DNA of 55,215 nt from Bacteroidales bacterium (GCA_017522065.1 JAFXAD010000012.1:1-55215), one strand, 5' to 3'; shown: positions 1 to 9,907, counted from the first letter of the stretch. A program made the numbers and translations. The notes: generated from the letters alone by a model not told the origin.

Positions 1-2414
1 TGCCCGGCATGATGGACACCGTCCTCAACATCGGTCTCTCCAGCAAAACCATTCCTGGTATGCTCAAGAAAACCAACAACCCGCGTTTCGTATACGACTC
101 CTACCGCCGTCTCATCATGATGTATGCCGACGTTGTTATGGAAAAATCAGAGGGTATCGAACCCGCCGACGGAAAAGGTATCCGCAAGCAACTCGACGAC
201 ATGCTCGATGCCTTCAAAGAAAAAAAAGGCTATAAGAGCGATACTGACCTTACTGCCGACGACCTCAAAGGTCTTGCCGAAGACTTCAAGAAGAAGGTTA
301 AAGAAGTCCTCGGTGTCGACTTCCCCGACGACGCACGCGCTCAGATGGAAGGCGGCATCAAGGCTGTCTTCAAATCCTGGAACGGCAAGAAAGCTGTAAG
401 CTACCGCAAAATCGAAGGCATCCCCGACGATTGGGGAACAGCTGTCAACGTACAGGCTATGGTATTCGGCAACATGGGCGATACCTCAGCAACCGGCGTC
501 GCTTTCACTCGCAACCCCGCCACCGGCGACAACCAGTTCTACGGCGAATGGCTTATCAACGCTCAGGGCGAAGATGTCGTCGCTGGTATCCGTACTCCTA
601 ACCCCCTCAACGACGACACCAAGAACGAGCAGAACAAGCACATGCACTCCATGCAGGAACTCATGCCCGAGACATACAAGGAACTCTGCGACATCCGTAC
701 CATCCTCGAGAAGAACTATCACGATATGCTCGACATCGAGTTCACCATTCAGGACGGCAAACTCTACATGCTCCAATGCCGCGTAGGAAAACGCACCGGC
801 GTTGCTGCCCTTACAATGGCTTTCGACATGCTTAAAGAAGGCCTCATCGATGAACAAGAGGTCGTTATGCGCATATCGCCCTCCCAGCTCGACGAACTTC
901 TCCACCCAATCCTCGACAGCGAAGACGAGAAGAAACGCGAAGTCATCGCCAAAGGTCTGCCCGCAGGTCCTGGCGGCGCTGTCGGTATCATCGCTCTGAC
1001 CTCCGAAAAAGCCAAAATGTATGCCGAACAAGGTATCAAAAATATTCTTGTCCGCGAAGAAACCAACCCCGAAGACGTCGAGGGTATGCGCGCTGCTGAC
1101 GGTATCCTGACGGCCCGCGGTGGTATGACCTCACACGCAGCTCTCGTGGCCCGCGGATGGGGCAAGTGCTGCATCGTCGGATGCGACGCCGTGAAAATCG
1201 ACACCGAAAAAGGCTTCGTATACATCAACGGACATGTATTCAAAGAAGGCGACCTCCTCGCTCTCAACGGAACCAAAGGCTGGGTATATCGCGATGACAT
1301 CAAGATGATCAACGCCACCGAGAACCCGCTCTTCCAGCGCTTCATGGAACTCGTCGACAAATTCCGCACAATGGGTGTTCGCACCAATGCCGACAATCCT
1401 GACGACGCTCTGCGCGCCGTTAGCTTCGGTGCCGAAGGTATCGGTCTGTTCCGCATCGAGCACATGTTCTATGGCAAAAACAGCGAGAAACCTCTCGAAA
1501 AACTGCGCAACATGATTCTTAGCGACAGCACCGCCGAGCGCGTCGCTGCTCTCGACCAGCTCGAACCCGACATCCGCGAGTATGCCAAGGCTACGCTTAA
1601 GGTCCTCGACGGCAAACCTCTGACGTTCCGTCTTATGGATCCTCCTCTCCATGAATTTGCTCCGCAAGGCGAAGAGAAAATGAAAGAGGTCGCTAAACGT
1701 CTCAAAATATCCTACGAAGAAGTCAAAAAGCGTGTCGACGCTCTCCACGAGGTCAACCCGATGATGGGTCTTCGCGGTGTCCGTCTCGGCATCATCTATC
1801 CTGAAATCACTCGCGTACAGTTCCGCGCACTCTTCAGCGCTACCGCCGAGCTGATGAAGGAAGGACACAACCCCAAACTCGAAATCATGGTTCCTCTGAC
1901 AATCAATGTCAAAGAACTTGAGCACCAGAAACAGATTGCCGACATCATTAAAGCCGAAGTCGAAGCCAAATACGGCGTAACCATCAGCTACATGTTCGGC
2001 ACCATGATCGAAATCCCGCGTGCAACACTCGTTGCCGACAAGATCGCCAAGGTTGCCGAGTTCTTCAGCTTCGGTACCAACGACCTCACTCAGATGACTT
2101 TCGGCTTCAGCCGCGATGACGTCAATGCCATTGTCAAGGACTACGTCGATCAGAAAATCATCCCTGCCGACCCGTTCAACACTCTCGACCAGGAAGGTGT
2201 CGGACAACTCGTCCAACTCGGCGTCGAGCGCGGACGTGGCACACGCCCCAATCTGAAATGCGGTGTTTGCGGTGAGCATGGTGGCGACCCCGATTCGGTT
2301 GAATTCTTCTTCCACGCAGGCCTCAACTATGTCAGCTGCAGCCCATACCGTGTACCTGTTGCACGCCTCGCAGCAGCTCAGGCCGCAATCAAAGACAGCA
2401 GAAAAAAGAAATAA
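1..2414 (+). CDS. ppdK: Pyruvate, phosphate dikinase (5' end cut by window edge)
   Basis: Interconverts pyruvate, ATP and phosphate with PEP, AMP and pyrophosphate; cytoplasmic. The reading frame is open from base 3 (PGMMDTVLNIGL, a conserved PPDK stretch), so the true start lies left of the window. About 803 residues are visible against roughly 870-910 for the family, so around 90 N-terminal residues of the nucleotide-binding domain are missing. The phosphohistidine swivel motif GGMTSHAALVARG places the catalytic His at residue 376 counted from the Met at base 9. The C-terminal PEP/pyruvate barrel carries CGVCGEHGGDP with the catalytic Cys at 754. It is followed by a strong terminator and then pckA, so the two PEP enzymes are adjacent but probably separate transcripts. 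Identity is secure. Confidence 0.97.
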   Translation, partial: PGMMDTVLNIGLSSKTIPGMLKKTNNPRFVYDSYRRLIMMYADVVMEKSEGIEPADGKGIRKQLDDMLDAFKEKKGYKSDTDLTADDLKGLAEDFKKKVKEVLGVDFPDDARAQMEGGIKAVFKSWNGKKAVSYRKIEGIPDDWGTAVNVQAMVFGNMGDTSATGVAFTRNPATGDNQFYGEWLINAQGEDVVAGIRTPNPLNDDTKNEQNKHMHSMQELMPETYKELCDIRTILEKNYHDMLDIEFTIQDGKLYMLQCRVGKRTGVAALTMAFDMLKEGLIDEQEVVMRISPSQLDELLHPILDSEDEKKREVIAKGLPAGPGGAVGIIALTSEKAKMYAEQGIKNILVREETNPEDVEGMRAADGILTARGGMTSHAALVARGWGKCCIVGCDAVKIDTEKGFVYINGHVFKEGDLLALNGTKGWVYRDDIKMINATENPLFQRFMELVDKFRTMGVRTNADNPDDALRAVSFGAEGIGLFRIEHMFYGKNSEKPLEKLRNMILSDSTAERVAALDQLEPDIREYAKATLKVLDGKPLTFRLMDPPLHEFAPQGEEKMKEVAKRLKISYEEVKKRVDALHEVNPMMGLRGVRLGIIYPEITRVQFRALFSATAELMKEGHNPKLEIMVPLTINVKELEHQKQIADIIKAEVEAKYGVTISYMFGTMIEIPRATLVADKIAKVAEFFSFGTNDLTQMTFGFSRDDVNAIVKDYVDQKIIPADPFNTLDQEGVGQLVQLGVERGRGTRPNLKCGVCGEHGGDPDSVEFFFHAGLNYVSCSPYRVPVARLAAAQAAIKDSRKKK

Positions 2415-2430
2415 TAATTAACCAACATTT

Positions 2431-2473
2431 AGCCAGACCGTCAAAACAACCTGCGACGGTCTGGCTTTTTTCC
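2431..2473 (+). terminator. Rho-independent terminator after ppdK
   Basis: A perfect 12-bp stem (2431-2442 with 2455-2466, arm AGCCAGACCGTC) with a 12-nt loop runs straight into a T tract. It separates ppdK from pckA. Confidence 0.9.
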
Positions 2474-2490
2474 GAAAAATAAAACAAACT

Positions 2491-4113
2491 ATGGACGAAA
2501 AAATAAAGAAAGACCTTGAAGGAATGGGTATTACTGGCGTAAAGCAGATATACCACAACCCCTCCTACGAGGAACTGTTCAAAATGGAGATGAACCCCGA
2601 CCTCACGGGATACGACAAAGGACAGCTCACTGAACTCGACGCTATGAACGTGATGACCGGAATCTACACCGGACGCTCGCCAAAGGACAAATACATCGTC
2701 ATGGACGAAAACTCAAAGAATACCGTCTGGTGGACAAGCGAAGAGTACAAGAACGACAACCACCCCATGAGTCAGGAAGTGTGGACTCAGATGCGCGACC
2801 TTGCCAAAAACGAACTCAGCGGCAAAGAGCTCTTTGTAGTCGACGCCTTCTGCGGAGCCAACAAGGACACTCGTATCGCTGTGCGCTTTATCATGGAAGT
2901 GGCTTGGCAGGCTCATTTCGTCACCAACATGTTTATCCGCCCAACGGCAGAAGAACTTAAGTCGTTCAGCCCCAACTTCACCGTTTACACCGCAAGCAAA
3001 GCCAAGGTGGAGAACTATAAGGAATTGGGCCTCAACAGCGAAACCGTAGTGGCCTTCAATGTCACGTCGCGTGAACAAGTCATCCTCAACACCTGGTACG
3101 GCGGCGAGATGAAGAAAGGTATGTTCAGCATGATGAACTACTACCTGCCTCTCAAGGGTATAGCTTCTATGCACTGTTCCGCAAATACCGATATGAAAGG
3201 CGAACACACCGCCATCTTCTTCGGACTGAGCGGCACTGGCAAAACCACCCTCAGCACCGACCCCAAGCGTCTGCTTATCGGCGACGACGAGCACGGCTGG
3301 GACGACGAGGGTGTATTCAACTTCGAAGGTGGATGCTATGCCAAAGTCATCAATCTCGACAAAGATAGTGAACCCGACATCTACAATGCCATTCGTCGCA
3401 ATGCTCTGCTCGAAAATGTCACCGTCGATGCCAATGGCAAAATCGACTTCAAAGACAAGAGCGTTACCGAAAACACGCGCGTAAGCTATCCTATCGACCA
3501 CATCGAGAAGATTGTCCAGCCTATTCACGGCAAAAGCGCTGGCCCCGCTGCCGAAAGCGTCATATTCCTCAGCGCCGATGCTTTCGGTGTACTGCCTCCG
3601 GTAAGCATCCTCACACCCGAACAGTGCAAATACTACTTCCTCAGTGGCTTCACCGCTAAACTGGCCGGTACCGAACGCGGCATCACAGAACCCACTCCGA
3701 CATTCAGCGCTTGCTTCGGCCAAGCCTTCCTCGAACTGCATCCTACAAAATACGCCGAGGAACTGGTAAAACGCATGGAAAAAAGCGGAGCCAAGGCTTA
3801 TCTGGTCAATACAGGATGGAACGGAACAGGCAAACGTATATCTATCAAGGATACTCGCGGAATCATCGATGCCATTCTTGACGGCAGCATCGACAAAGCC
3901 CCAACCAAGACGATTCCTTATTTCAACTTCACCGTTCCCACAAGTCTGCCGGGCGTCGATCCTAACATCCTCGATCCGCGCGACACCTATGCTGATGCTT
4001 CTACATGGGACGAAAAAGCCAAAGACCTCTCGGCTCGCTTCGTCAAGAACTTCCATAAGTTCACATACAACGATGCCGGCAAAGCTCTCGTCGCAGCAGG
4101 TCCTCAGATCTGA
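2491..4113 (+). CDS. pckA: Phosphoenolpyruvate carboxykinase (ATP)
   Basis: Catalyses oxaloacetate + ATP to PEP + CO2 + ADP. In Bacteroidales it commonly runs in the carboxylating direction, feeding the succinate pathway (family knowledge). At 540 aa it is full length. The P-loop GLSGTGKTT is at residues 245-253, followed by the kinase-2 region LIGDDEHGW. The substrate-binding motif [10 protein letters not shown] lies near residue 58, and an adenine-binding C-terminal part contains [13 protein letters not shown]. The start is the ATG 17 bp past the ppdK terminator T tract. No Shine-Dalgarno is visible, as usual in this phylum. The neighbouring PPDK shares PEP as substrate, which suggests a PEP-pyruvate-oxaloacetate node. 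Confidence 0.97.
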   Translation: MDEKIKKDLEGMGITGVKQIYHNPSYEELFKMEMNPDLTGYDKGQLTELDAMNVMTGIYTGRSPKDKYIVMDENSKNTVWWTSEEYKNDNHPMSQEVWTQMRDLAKNELSGKELFVVDAFCGANKDTRIAVRFIMEVAWQAHFVTNMFIRPTAEELKSFSPNFTVYTASKAKVENYKELGLNSETVVAFNVTSREQVILNTWYGGEMKKGMFSMMNYYLPLKGIASMHCSANTDMKGEHTAIFFGLSGTGKTTLSTDPKRLLIGDDEHGWDDEGVFNFEGGCYAKVINLDKDSEPDIYNAIRRNALLENVTVDANGKIDFKDKSVTENTRVSYPIDHIEKIVQPIHGKSAGPAAESVIFLSADAFGVLPPVSILTPEQCKYYFLSGFTAKLAGTERGITEPTPTFSACFGQAFLELHPTKYAEELVKRMEKSGAKAYLVNTGWNGTGKRISIKDTRGIIDAILDGSIDKAPTKTIPYFNFTVPTSLPGVDPNILDPRDTYADASTWDEKAKDLSARFVKNFHKFTYNDAGKALVAAGPQI

Positions 4114-4130
4114 CAAATATCCCTTCAAAC

Positions 4131-4166
4131 AAAAATCCCGATACCATAAGTATCGGGATTTTTTTG
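4131..4166. terminator. Bidirectional terminator between pckA and the OmpA-like gene
   Basis: A 13-bp stem (4131-4143 with 4151-4163) with loop CCATAAG has an A run on the left arm and a T run on the right. It can therefore serve both pckA (plus) and the convergent gene ending at 4206 (minus). Confidence 0.85.
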
Positions 4167-4205
4167 TTTCACACCTGTTTACAAGTCCAGAATAACAATC
4201 TTCTG

Positions 4206-5540
4206 TTATTTGTTTATACCTGTAATTATCAGTTCTATTTTTGTATCCTTGAAAGCTTGGTGCTTGTTGAGGGCTGCTGCTGCCGAACGTTTTATTTCGT
4301 TTTGCGTCATACCTGCAATGGTAATCTGCTCAGGACTTAAACCATGCGCCACAAAAAACTCCTTTACACTTTGTGCACGGGCAATGGAAAGTTTCTGGTC
4401 GGCCTCAATGTCAACTGCATACGACTGCACGTAACCCTTGATCTGGAATGTCACATCAGGGTGACCCTTGAACATCTGCATATAGTTGAGCAATGACGTA
4501 TCGCTTTCGGGAAGCAGATTGGCGTCATCGTCAAAATATATGTCTGCAATGGGAAACACAGTGCCTTTCTCGGTCTTGTTCATAATGAAACGCATAAGGG
4601 TATCATCCTTGAAAATGTTGGAATTAAACTCCTTGAATACTGAAAAATATCCGTTTTTCTTTGCATAAAGTGCATAGTTGAATCCTGGAACAAACTTAAT
4701 CTTGCCACCTCTGAAAGCGGGATTTTTGGCAATAGGACGATTGTCGGTATTCTTCTCAAGAATCAACAGGTCAACGTCGATATTCTTTTTTGCTACAGGA
4801 TCATAGAATACGACTAACGGCTCGTACGATTCAACATGAATCGACACCTTGATGGTGTGGCCGTCACCTTTGCTGCTCTTGTTGTCAAGAACAATATAGT
4901 AGACCTCACCCTTGCGCACAGGCAGCGACTTCAAGAAGTCTTCCTCTTCGTTCGGTGCAATGAAATAACGCTTGCCCGACTGATTCATTCCCATCGTGGC
5001 AGTTGTCATCCTACGGCTACGAGGCTTATCCTTCACATTGCCTTTCTTGTCCTTCGGAGTGGCAGCATATATACCGGTAGTGTCTTTTGTGGAAAGACTC
5101 GAAGCCAACGGTTTGATCTTGTTTTGAATCAAGTGGTTGCTGAAATACACATCGGTGTATTTATACACCATGAAATCGTAATCGTCCCACTCGTTGTTCG
5201 GCGTGATGCTTATCTCCAGATTGCCACTGTAAGGTACTGTGAATTTATACCATGTGGAATTGTGCTCATACTCAAAAGCATGAGGATTGGTCTTGTCTCG
5301 CATCACCTCAAGCTGACGTCCTGCACCCTGTGGCGCATCAGTTGGACCAAAAGGCACATCAGGCTGAATCTCAATGGCAAACAAACAGTCGTTACTATTC
5401 GCAGGAAGTGCTATATTCTCCTGTACCGGTTTGACTGGTTTGGTGTTCTTTTTCTTGCTGTTCTTATTTTGAGCATTTACATCGCCCATACTAAAAATCA
5501 AAGCGATAGCAACTAATGGCAATAAAAATCTATGTTTCAT
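4206..5540 (-). CDS. Secreted OmpA-family protein
   Basis: A 444-aa protein with a clear Sec signal (MKHRFLLPLVAIALIFSM, cleavage probably after NAQ) and a Lys-rich linker. The central part, about residues 40-330, resembles no domain I can name with certainty. The C-terminal ~110 residues fit the OmpA C-terminal peptidoglycan-binding fold: IADIYFDDDANLLPESD, then a helix, FQIKGYVQSYAVDIEADQKLSIARAQSVKEFF and a final strand. The usual IxGHTD is replaced by IKGYVQS, and the classical NxxLSxxRAxxV helix reads DQKLSIARAQSVKEFF. It is expected in the periplasm or outer membrane, anchoring to peptidoglycan. It is monocistronic, with its own promoter upstream. Confidence 0.8.
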   Translation of the reverse strand: MKHRFLLPLVAIALIFSMGDVNAQNKNSKKKNTKPVKPVQENIALPANSNDCLFAIEIQPDVPFGPTDAPQGAGRQLEVMRDKTNPHAFEYEHNSTWYKFTVPYSGNLEISITPNNEWDDYDFMVYKYTDVYFSNHLIQNKIKPLASSLSTKDTTGIYAATPKDKKGNVKDKPRSRRMTTATMGMNQSGKRYFIAPNEEEDFLKSLPVRKGEVYYIVLDNKSSKGDGHTIKVSIHVESYEPLVVFYDPVAKKNIDVDLLILEKNTDNRPIAKNPAFRGGKIKFVPGFNYALYAKKNGYFSVFKEFNSNIFKDDTLMRFIMNKTEKGTVFPIADIYFDDDANLLPESDTSLLNYMQMFKGHPDVTFQIKGYVQSYAVDIEADQKLSIARAQSVKEFFVAHGLSPEQITIAGMTQNEIKRSAAAALNKHQAFKDTKIELIITGINK

Positions 5541-5573
5541 ACTCTTGTTATTATGACACAGTTATTGTTGTTG

Positions 5574-5581
5574 CAAAAATA
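5574..5581 (-). promoter_or_regulatory. Bacteroidetes -7 element for the OmpA-like gene
   Basis: On the minus strand this reads TATTTTTG followed by CA, the TAnnTTTG consensus, 34 bp ahead of the ATG. No clear -33 TTTG is seen. Confidence 0.5.
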
Positions 5582-5809
5582 AGATTTTTTTTTTACATAT
5601 CAACTTTTTAACCGATACATTTTTATAAAAGACAGCTACTTGTTTAATATACAATAAATTATGATTTAAATTTTACTTTTCCATTTTTTCATGAAAAATA
5701 TCATATCACATCAAATTCTTTATGACTTATTAAAAATTGAGAATTAAAAAGTTGTAATCAATTATAAAAAAATAACGGTTTTCTATATTCGAAAATGAGT
5801 TTTTATTAT

Positions 5810-5817
5810 TATCTTTG
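5810..5817 (+). promoter_or_regulatory. Bacteroidetes -7 element for trx
   Basis: TATCTTTG followed by CAC, a perfect TAnnTTTG match, 39 bp ahead of the ATG at 5856. The -33 box is not obvious in the A/T-rich upstream DNA. Confidence 0.6.
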
Positions 5818-5855
5818 CACAAACTAAAACAATAACAATATAAATATAAATAATT

Positions 5856-6170
5856 ATGGTAGTAGAAGTTAATGATCAAAATTTTGCAGAAATAAAACAA
5901 TCAAACCTTCCCATACTGCTCGATATCGGAGCAACATGGTGTGGCCCTTGCAAGGCTCTGGCTCCTATTGTTGAAGAAATTGCAGCCGAATACGATGGCA
6001 AAGCCTTGGTTTGTAAAGTGGATGTTGACGAAGCCCCTGAAATTGCCGCCGAATTCCGCGTACGCAACGTTCCCACTGTGCTTTTCATAAAGAACGGTAA
6101 TGCTGTCGACAAATCCGTTGGACTTGTAGCCAAAGCCACTCTCGTCGACAAGCTAAACGCTCTGCTGTAA
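5856..6170 (+). CDS. trx: Thioredoxin
   Basis: A 104-aa cytosolic disulfide reductase. The active site WCGPC is at residues 28-32 and the cis-Pro loop NVPTVLFIKNG lies around residues 72-82. No signal peptide is present, so this is the soluble cytoplasmic type rather than a periplasmic TlpA. The segment before the active site reads DIGATWCGPC instead of the common DFWAPWCGPC. The gene stands alone with its own -7 element and terminator. Substrates cannot be read from the sequence; ribonucleotide reductase, peroxiredoxins (a Bcp lies at 44.6 kb) and methionine sulfoxide reductase are usual partners of the family. Confidence 0.95.
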   Translation: MVVEVNDQNFAEIKQSNLPILLDIGATWCGPCKALAPIVEEIAAEYDGKALVCKVDVDEAPEIAAEFRVRNVPTVLFIKNGNAVDKSVGLVAKATLVDKLNALL

Positions 6171-6190
6171 CAACTTGCAGAATGCAATAT

Positions 6191-6246
6191 AAATTGAAAG
6201 TTGAAGTTAGTTCTCGTCAAAACTGATCTCAACTTTCAATTTTTAC
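6191..6246 (+). terminator. Terminator after trx
   Basis: A perfect 14-bp A/T-rich stem (6191-6204 with 6229-6242), loop of about 24 nt, followed by T residues. Confidence 0.7.
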
Positions 6247-6270
6247 TTTGTAATTATGTGACCACTATAA

Positions 6271-6352
6271 TCTGATTAATTCGCATTTTGCCTGCAAAAC
6301 AATTTTAATAGCAACAAATTGATTCGCGCAATTCGTTTAATTCGCCGTTTAT
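6271..6352. repeat. Dispersed intergenic repeat, copy 1
   Basis: A single diverged copy of the family seen at 15785-15906 and 31524-31866. It has the block ATTAATTCGC, the small palindrome TTTTGCCTGCAAAA, then GCAACAAATTGATTCGCGCA and TTCGTTTAATTCGCCGTTT. It is noncoding, between trx and the DUF58 gene. Confidence 0.75.
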
Positions 6353-6458
6353 AAAAAAAAATCACGTTTACAGTAATTGATAGTTCGCGGTTATATAATC
6401 CACTCAGAAACATCAAACTGGAATCCTTAGTTATCAACCTTTAACCTTTACAAATCAG

Positions 6459-7388
6459 GTGTCGTTTCAGGAAATTGAGAAATACAAATCGCTCGACTTT
6501 TTCGCCCGACAAGTGGTCGAAGGCTTCATTACGGGCCTCCACAAAAGCCCGTTTCATGGCTTCTCTGTCGAATTTGCCGAACACAGACTGTACAACAATG
6601 GCGAATCGACAAAAAACATCGACTGGAAACTGTATGGACGAACCGACAAACTTTTTGTAAAACGTTTTGAGGAAGAAACCAATCTGCGTTGCCACATCCT
6701 TATCGACAACTCCTCCTCAATGTATTTCCCGCTCGAAAGACACAGCCAATTCTCGACACCAAACAAAATCACTTTCTCCGTCTACGCGGCGGCACTCATC
6801 ACAGAATTGCTCGTACGCCAACGCGATGCCTTCGGTCTCTCTCTCTTCTCCGACAAAGTCGATTTGCAGACCGAAGTGCGCTCGAGTACCACTCACCAAC
6901 GTTACGTCCTCTCCATCCTCGAACGACTTCTCTCGCCCGTCAAACCCGACAACCTCGAACCTCGAGGAAGCGCCGTTGCCGAATCGCTTCACATTATGGC
7001 CGAGAGAATACACAGGCGTTCACTCGTCGTAATCTTTACCGATGCCTTTGTCGGACAAGACAAAGAGGAACCGTTTTTCGATGCTCTCAGACATCTCAGG
7101 CACTGCAAACACGAGGTTCTGCTCTTTCATACCTACGACCGCGACAAAGAACTCGATCTGAACTATGGCAACAAGCCTTATTATTTCATCGACATGGAAA
7201 CAGACAAACGCATAAAAGTCTTTCCTAACGAAATATCCGAACAATACCGCAAAGCAATGACTGCTCAAACCGAATCCGTCAAGCGGCATGCAATGCAATA
7301 CAACATTGATTACGTGCCTGTTGATATCAACCAGGGCTTCGAGCAAATCATGCTTCCTTTTGTACTCAAGCGTTCCAAACACCATTAA
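6459..7388 (+). CDS. DUF58 domain protein (VWA-like)
   Basis: A 309-aa soluble protein of the DUF58 family, which in most genomes sits beside a MoxR AAA+ ATPase and acts in assembly or maturation of periplasmic or membrane complexes; the exact role is unknown. The DUF58 signature is clear: an N-terminal HGFSVEFAEHRLYNNGESTKNIDW segment with WKLYGRTDKLFVKRFEEE at about 50-67, then a von Willebrand A-like domain starting ILIDNSSSMYF with the DxSxS metal-site motif. I take the GTG at 6459 as start because no upstream in-frame ATG fits the family N-terminus. No MoxR gene is present in this window, which is unusual for the family. The next gene starts 12 bp later, so it probably heads a short operon. 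Confidence 0.85.
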   Translation: MSFQEIEKYKSLDFFARQVVEGFITGLHKSPFHGFSVEFAEHRLYNNGESTKNIDWKLYGRTDKLFVKRFEEETNLRCHILIDNSSSMYFPLERHSQFSTPNKITFSVYAAALITELLVRQRDAFGLSLFSDKVDLQTEVRSSTTHQRYVLSILERLLSPVKPDNLEPRGSAVAESLHIMAERIHRRSLVVIFTDAFVGQDKEEPFFDALRHLRHCKHEVLLFHTYDRDKELDLNYGNKPYYFIDMETDKRIKVFPNEISEQYRKAMTAQTESVKRHAMQYNIDYVPVDINQGFEQIMLPFVLKRSKHH

Positions 7389-7400
7389 AATCCAAGCAAA

Positions 7401-7814
7401 ATGCGTAAACATTCTCTTATCCTTATTGTTGCCACCTTATCGGCATTGTTTTTGTCCTCATGCAAAGAAGAAGGCCCTTACGAGGAAACCCTCGACGGCA
7501 AAACACGCTACACCGTCATCGGAAAAGTGCCTTCCTTTGCCTCTTCTCTGATTGCTTCCGCATGCATATATGAATATAATGGCAGCGACATACGAATCGA
7601 CAGCAACATCATCTCAAACCCCAGCAGCGGAACGAAATACGTTTTCGAATCAAACCAGGACGCTACCCACCTGAAAGTGAAACTCATATCCAAAGAAAAC
7701 ACTTACCGATGGGGCGACACCATCGTGCGGATTATTCCTCACAACAATGTAAACATCACCATTTCCCCCACATCCCCAATACGTTTCACCGAACCTAAAC
7801 TTGACGAATATTGA
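7401..7814 (+). CDS. Small lipoprotein, unknown function
   Basis: A 137-aa lipoprotein: signal MRKHSLILIVATLSALFLSSC with the lipobox ending at Cys21. The mature part is about 115 residues, predicted mostly beta (TRYTVIGKVPSFASSLIASACIYEYNGSDI), with no family I recognise. It follows the DUF58 gene by 12 bp and its stop is 1 bp from the ATG of the next lipoprotein gene. The three are probably cotranscribed, and the two lipoproteins may work together at the cell envelope (inference). Confidence 0.75.
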   Translation: MRKHSLILIVATLSALFLSSCKEEGPYEETLDGKTRYTVIGKVPSFASSLIASACIYEYNGSDIRIDSNIISNPSSGTKYVFESNQDATHLKVKLISKENTYRWGDTIVRIIPHNNVNITISPTSPIRFTEPKLDEY

Positions 7815-7815
7815 T

Positions 7816-8751
7816 ATGAAAACAAAATACATCAACATCTTTTTCTTCTCGGCCTCCATTGCTCTTTGCATGTTCTCTTCCTGCAGCAAAAAGGAAGGGG
7901 CTTTGGACCGTAAGCAACGCATCGACTTTGTCTCTGCTGTCGAAAACCATTACGAGAACAACGCCCTGACCTATGTCATTGACAACTACACTGCTGAAGA
8001 CTGGCACTGGGACGACAAAAAAATGTATCGTATCGACTATGGCGGAGACCACCAGTATTCCGAGAATTTCTTCTTCGACAACCACAACCGCATTTTGCGC
8101 ACAACCATCCCGGCCTACAATATCAGCAACAAATTTTTCTACGACGGCCGACAGCTGGAACGCATCGAAGTCTTCTACAAAGACGAACACTATAGCACCA
8201 TGTCGTTTGTCCATGACGGAAAGGAACTTACCGAAATTGAATGCAGTTATCTTAGCGACATCGAACCCGACAATCCGATCCTCGCAAAAAAAAGTTCCCC
8301 TCTCTCTTTGCTCTTTGGCAATAAGGTGGGTGAACTGTTTAGCAACACATACTGCAAAACGGTCCGTAATGGCAAAAGTAATGCCTCTGTTCATTACTCT
8401 CTTTTGTGGAACGAAGACAACGTGACGACGATTGTCTATAACGACGGCGAGAACACCTACAATATCGAGGTCACATACGACGACAAGCGCAATCCCTACA
8501 ACCAACTATACGGATTCCGTGAATTTTCCGACCCGATTTTCGGATTCAAGATGCTCTCGGAAAACAACGTCACTTCAATCCGCATGCCCTACGACGGCAA
8601 AAACCAGACATTTACATATTCCTACGAATACGACGGAGATTACCCCTCCAAGCGCACTCTCAGCTATTCTTACAAGTCTGTCAACTTCTACACCCTCGAC
8701 AGCGTAATGTATAAATATGAAAAAGCTGAGACATTCAACTACTTAGACTGA
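7816..8751 (+). CDS. Lipoprotein, unknown function (DUF4595-like)
   Basis: A 311-aa lipoprotein. I use the ATG at 7816 rather than the ATG at 7801, because MKTKYINIFFFSASIALCMFSSC then forms a proper lipoprotein signal with Cys23, and 7801 lies inside the preceding gene. The mature region is rich in Tyr, Asp and Asn with repeated YxYDGxxL-like strands (FFYDGRQLERIEVFY, FVHDGKELTEIECSY, MPYDGKNQTFTYSYEYD). This resembles the RHS/YD-like beta repeats of Bacteroidetes DUF4595-type surface lipoproteins; that assignment is tentative. It is the last gene of the DUF58 operon. Confidence 0.72.
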   Translation: MKTKYINIFFFSASIALCMFSSCSKKEGALDRKQRIDFVSAVENHYENNALTYVIDNYTAEDWHWDDKKMYRIDYGGDHQYSENFFFDNHNRILRTTIPAYNISNKFFYDGRQLERIEVFYKDEHYSTMSFVHDGKELTEIECSYLSDIEPDNPILAKKSSPLSLLFGNKVGELFSNTYCKTVRNGKSNASVHYSLLWNEDNVTTIVYNDGENTYNIEVTYDDKRNPYNQLYGFREFSDPIFGFKMLSENNVTSIRMPYDGKNQTFTYSYEYDGDYPSKRTLSYSYKSVNFYTLDSVMYKYEKAETFNYLD

Positions 8752-8827
8752 TTTCCGCAACGCTGAATCTTTTCGCCTTCTTTAACTGCTTTTTTTTTAA
8801 CACAGCAACCATACAAAAATCCCTATT

Positions 8828-9907
8828 GTGCCACTCTTCGAATCATCTTCCATCACTTCTGTAGCCGTACATCGCGTTGGCAACAAACAAACCGACGAGG
8901 GATACATCCTTTCCGCCAAAACACAAAAACTTAACGAGCAACTCCAGGATCTGCTCGTACAATATTTCATCTCGCCTTTCAAAGCCGAAGAATACTATAC
9001 CTTCTACGACGACAACAATTTAGAGATGAACGAAGTATACAGAATCGCTCGCAATATTTTCGACGACCCCGACTGCCTGCTTGAAGAATCGCAAAACGCA
9101 GTACGCCACCTCTACGACGCCTGCACTCATCCCAACATCAAGAGCGGCGACTTCTTTGTCGTATACTTCAACCAATGCCAACTGAACGGCGAAACAACCA
9201 ATGCCGTAGGATTCTTCAAGTCCGAAAACAAATCGCACTTCCTCAAGGTCGGACACAGCGAAGAGGAGTGGAGTAGGGAAGAGGGCTCCCGTAGCGCTGC
9301 TGCACAATTCAATATCGACATCGATAAAGGTATCGACATCAACAAGCTGGACAAAGGTGCCCTGATTTTCAACACCGAGGCCGACAAGGGCTTCGTAGTC
9401 AGTGTCGTCGACAATACAAACCGTGGCATCGATGCAGCCTATTGGAAGGACAACTTCCTGCATATCAAACAACGGCAAGACGAGTTTTACAACACTCACC
9501 AGGTTATGCAGGTGTACAAAAAATTCGTCACCGACGAGTTCCCCGACAAGTTCGAGAATGTCCACAAAGCTGACCAGGCCGACATGCTCAACCGTAGCGT
9601 CGATTTCTTCAAAAACAACGACAGCTTCGACATGGACGATTTCACACGCGACGTGATTGGACAACCCGAAATCATCGACAGTTTCCGCCAATTCAGCGAA
9701 CAGTACCAACAAGAGAACGATATCCAGCTGCCGCAAACTTTCGACATAAGCGAAGGCGCCGTCAAAAAGCAGGCCCGATCCTACAAGAGTGTCATAAAGT
9801 TAGACAAGAATTTCCATATCTACGTCCACGGCGACCGCAAACTGATCGAGCAAGGCGAAGACGAAAAAGGGAAATATTACAAAGTATACTATAACGAAGA
9901 ATCATGA
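8828..9907 (+). CDS. Nucleoid-associated protein, NdpA family
   Basis: A 359-aa cytoplasmic protein matching the 37-kDa nucleoid-associated (NdpA/YejK) family, which binds the nucleoid; its molecular role is poorly known. Family marks include ITSVAVHRVGNKQTDEGYIL near the N-terminus, the SGDFFVVYF strand around residue 107, FLKVGHSEEEW and the acidic INKLDKGALIFN segment, with VVDNTN and AYWKDNFLHI following. The start is a GTG, since no suitable ATG lies nearby and the family begins close to this point. The 76-bp gap upstream holds only A/T-rich DNA. Its TGA overlaps the ATG of the next gene (ATGA), implying translational coupling. Confidence 0.85.
   Translation: MPLFESSSITSVAVHRVGNKQTDEGYILSAKTQKLNEQLQDLLVQYFISPFKAEEYYTFYDDNNLEMNEVYRIARNIFDDPDCLLEESQNAVRHLYDACTHPNIKSGDFFVVYFNQCQLNGETTNAVGFFKSENKSHFLKVGHSEEEWSREEGSRSAAAQFNIDIDKGIDINKLDKGALIFNTEADKGFVVSVVDNTNRGIDAAYWKDNFLHIKQRQDEFYNTHQVMQVYKKFVTDEFPDKFENVHKADQADMLNRSVDFFKNNDSFDMDDFTRDVIGQPEIIDSFRQFSEQYQQENDIQLPQTFDISEGAVKKQARSYKSVIKLDKNFHIYVHGDRKLIEQGEDEKGKYYKVYYNEES

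Larger units (their letters stand above)
5541..5855. other. A/T-rich divergent promoter region
   Basis: A 315-bp gap between the divergent OmpA-like gene and trx. It is very A/T rich and holds a -7 element for each side. I see no ORF, RNA gene or strong hairpin in it. Confidence 0.6.

Noticed and set aside
2713-4128. 471-codon minus-strand frame opposite pckA
   Set aside because: Antisense of a confirmed gene, no recognisable domain.
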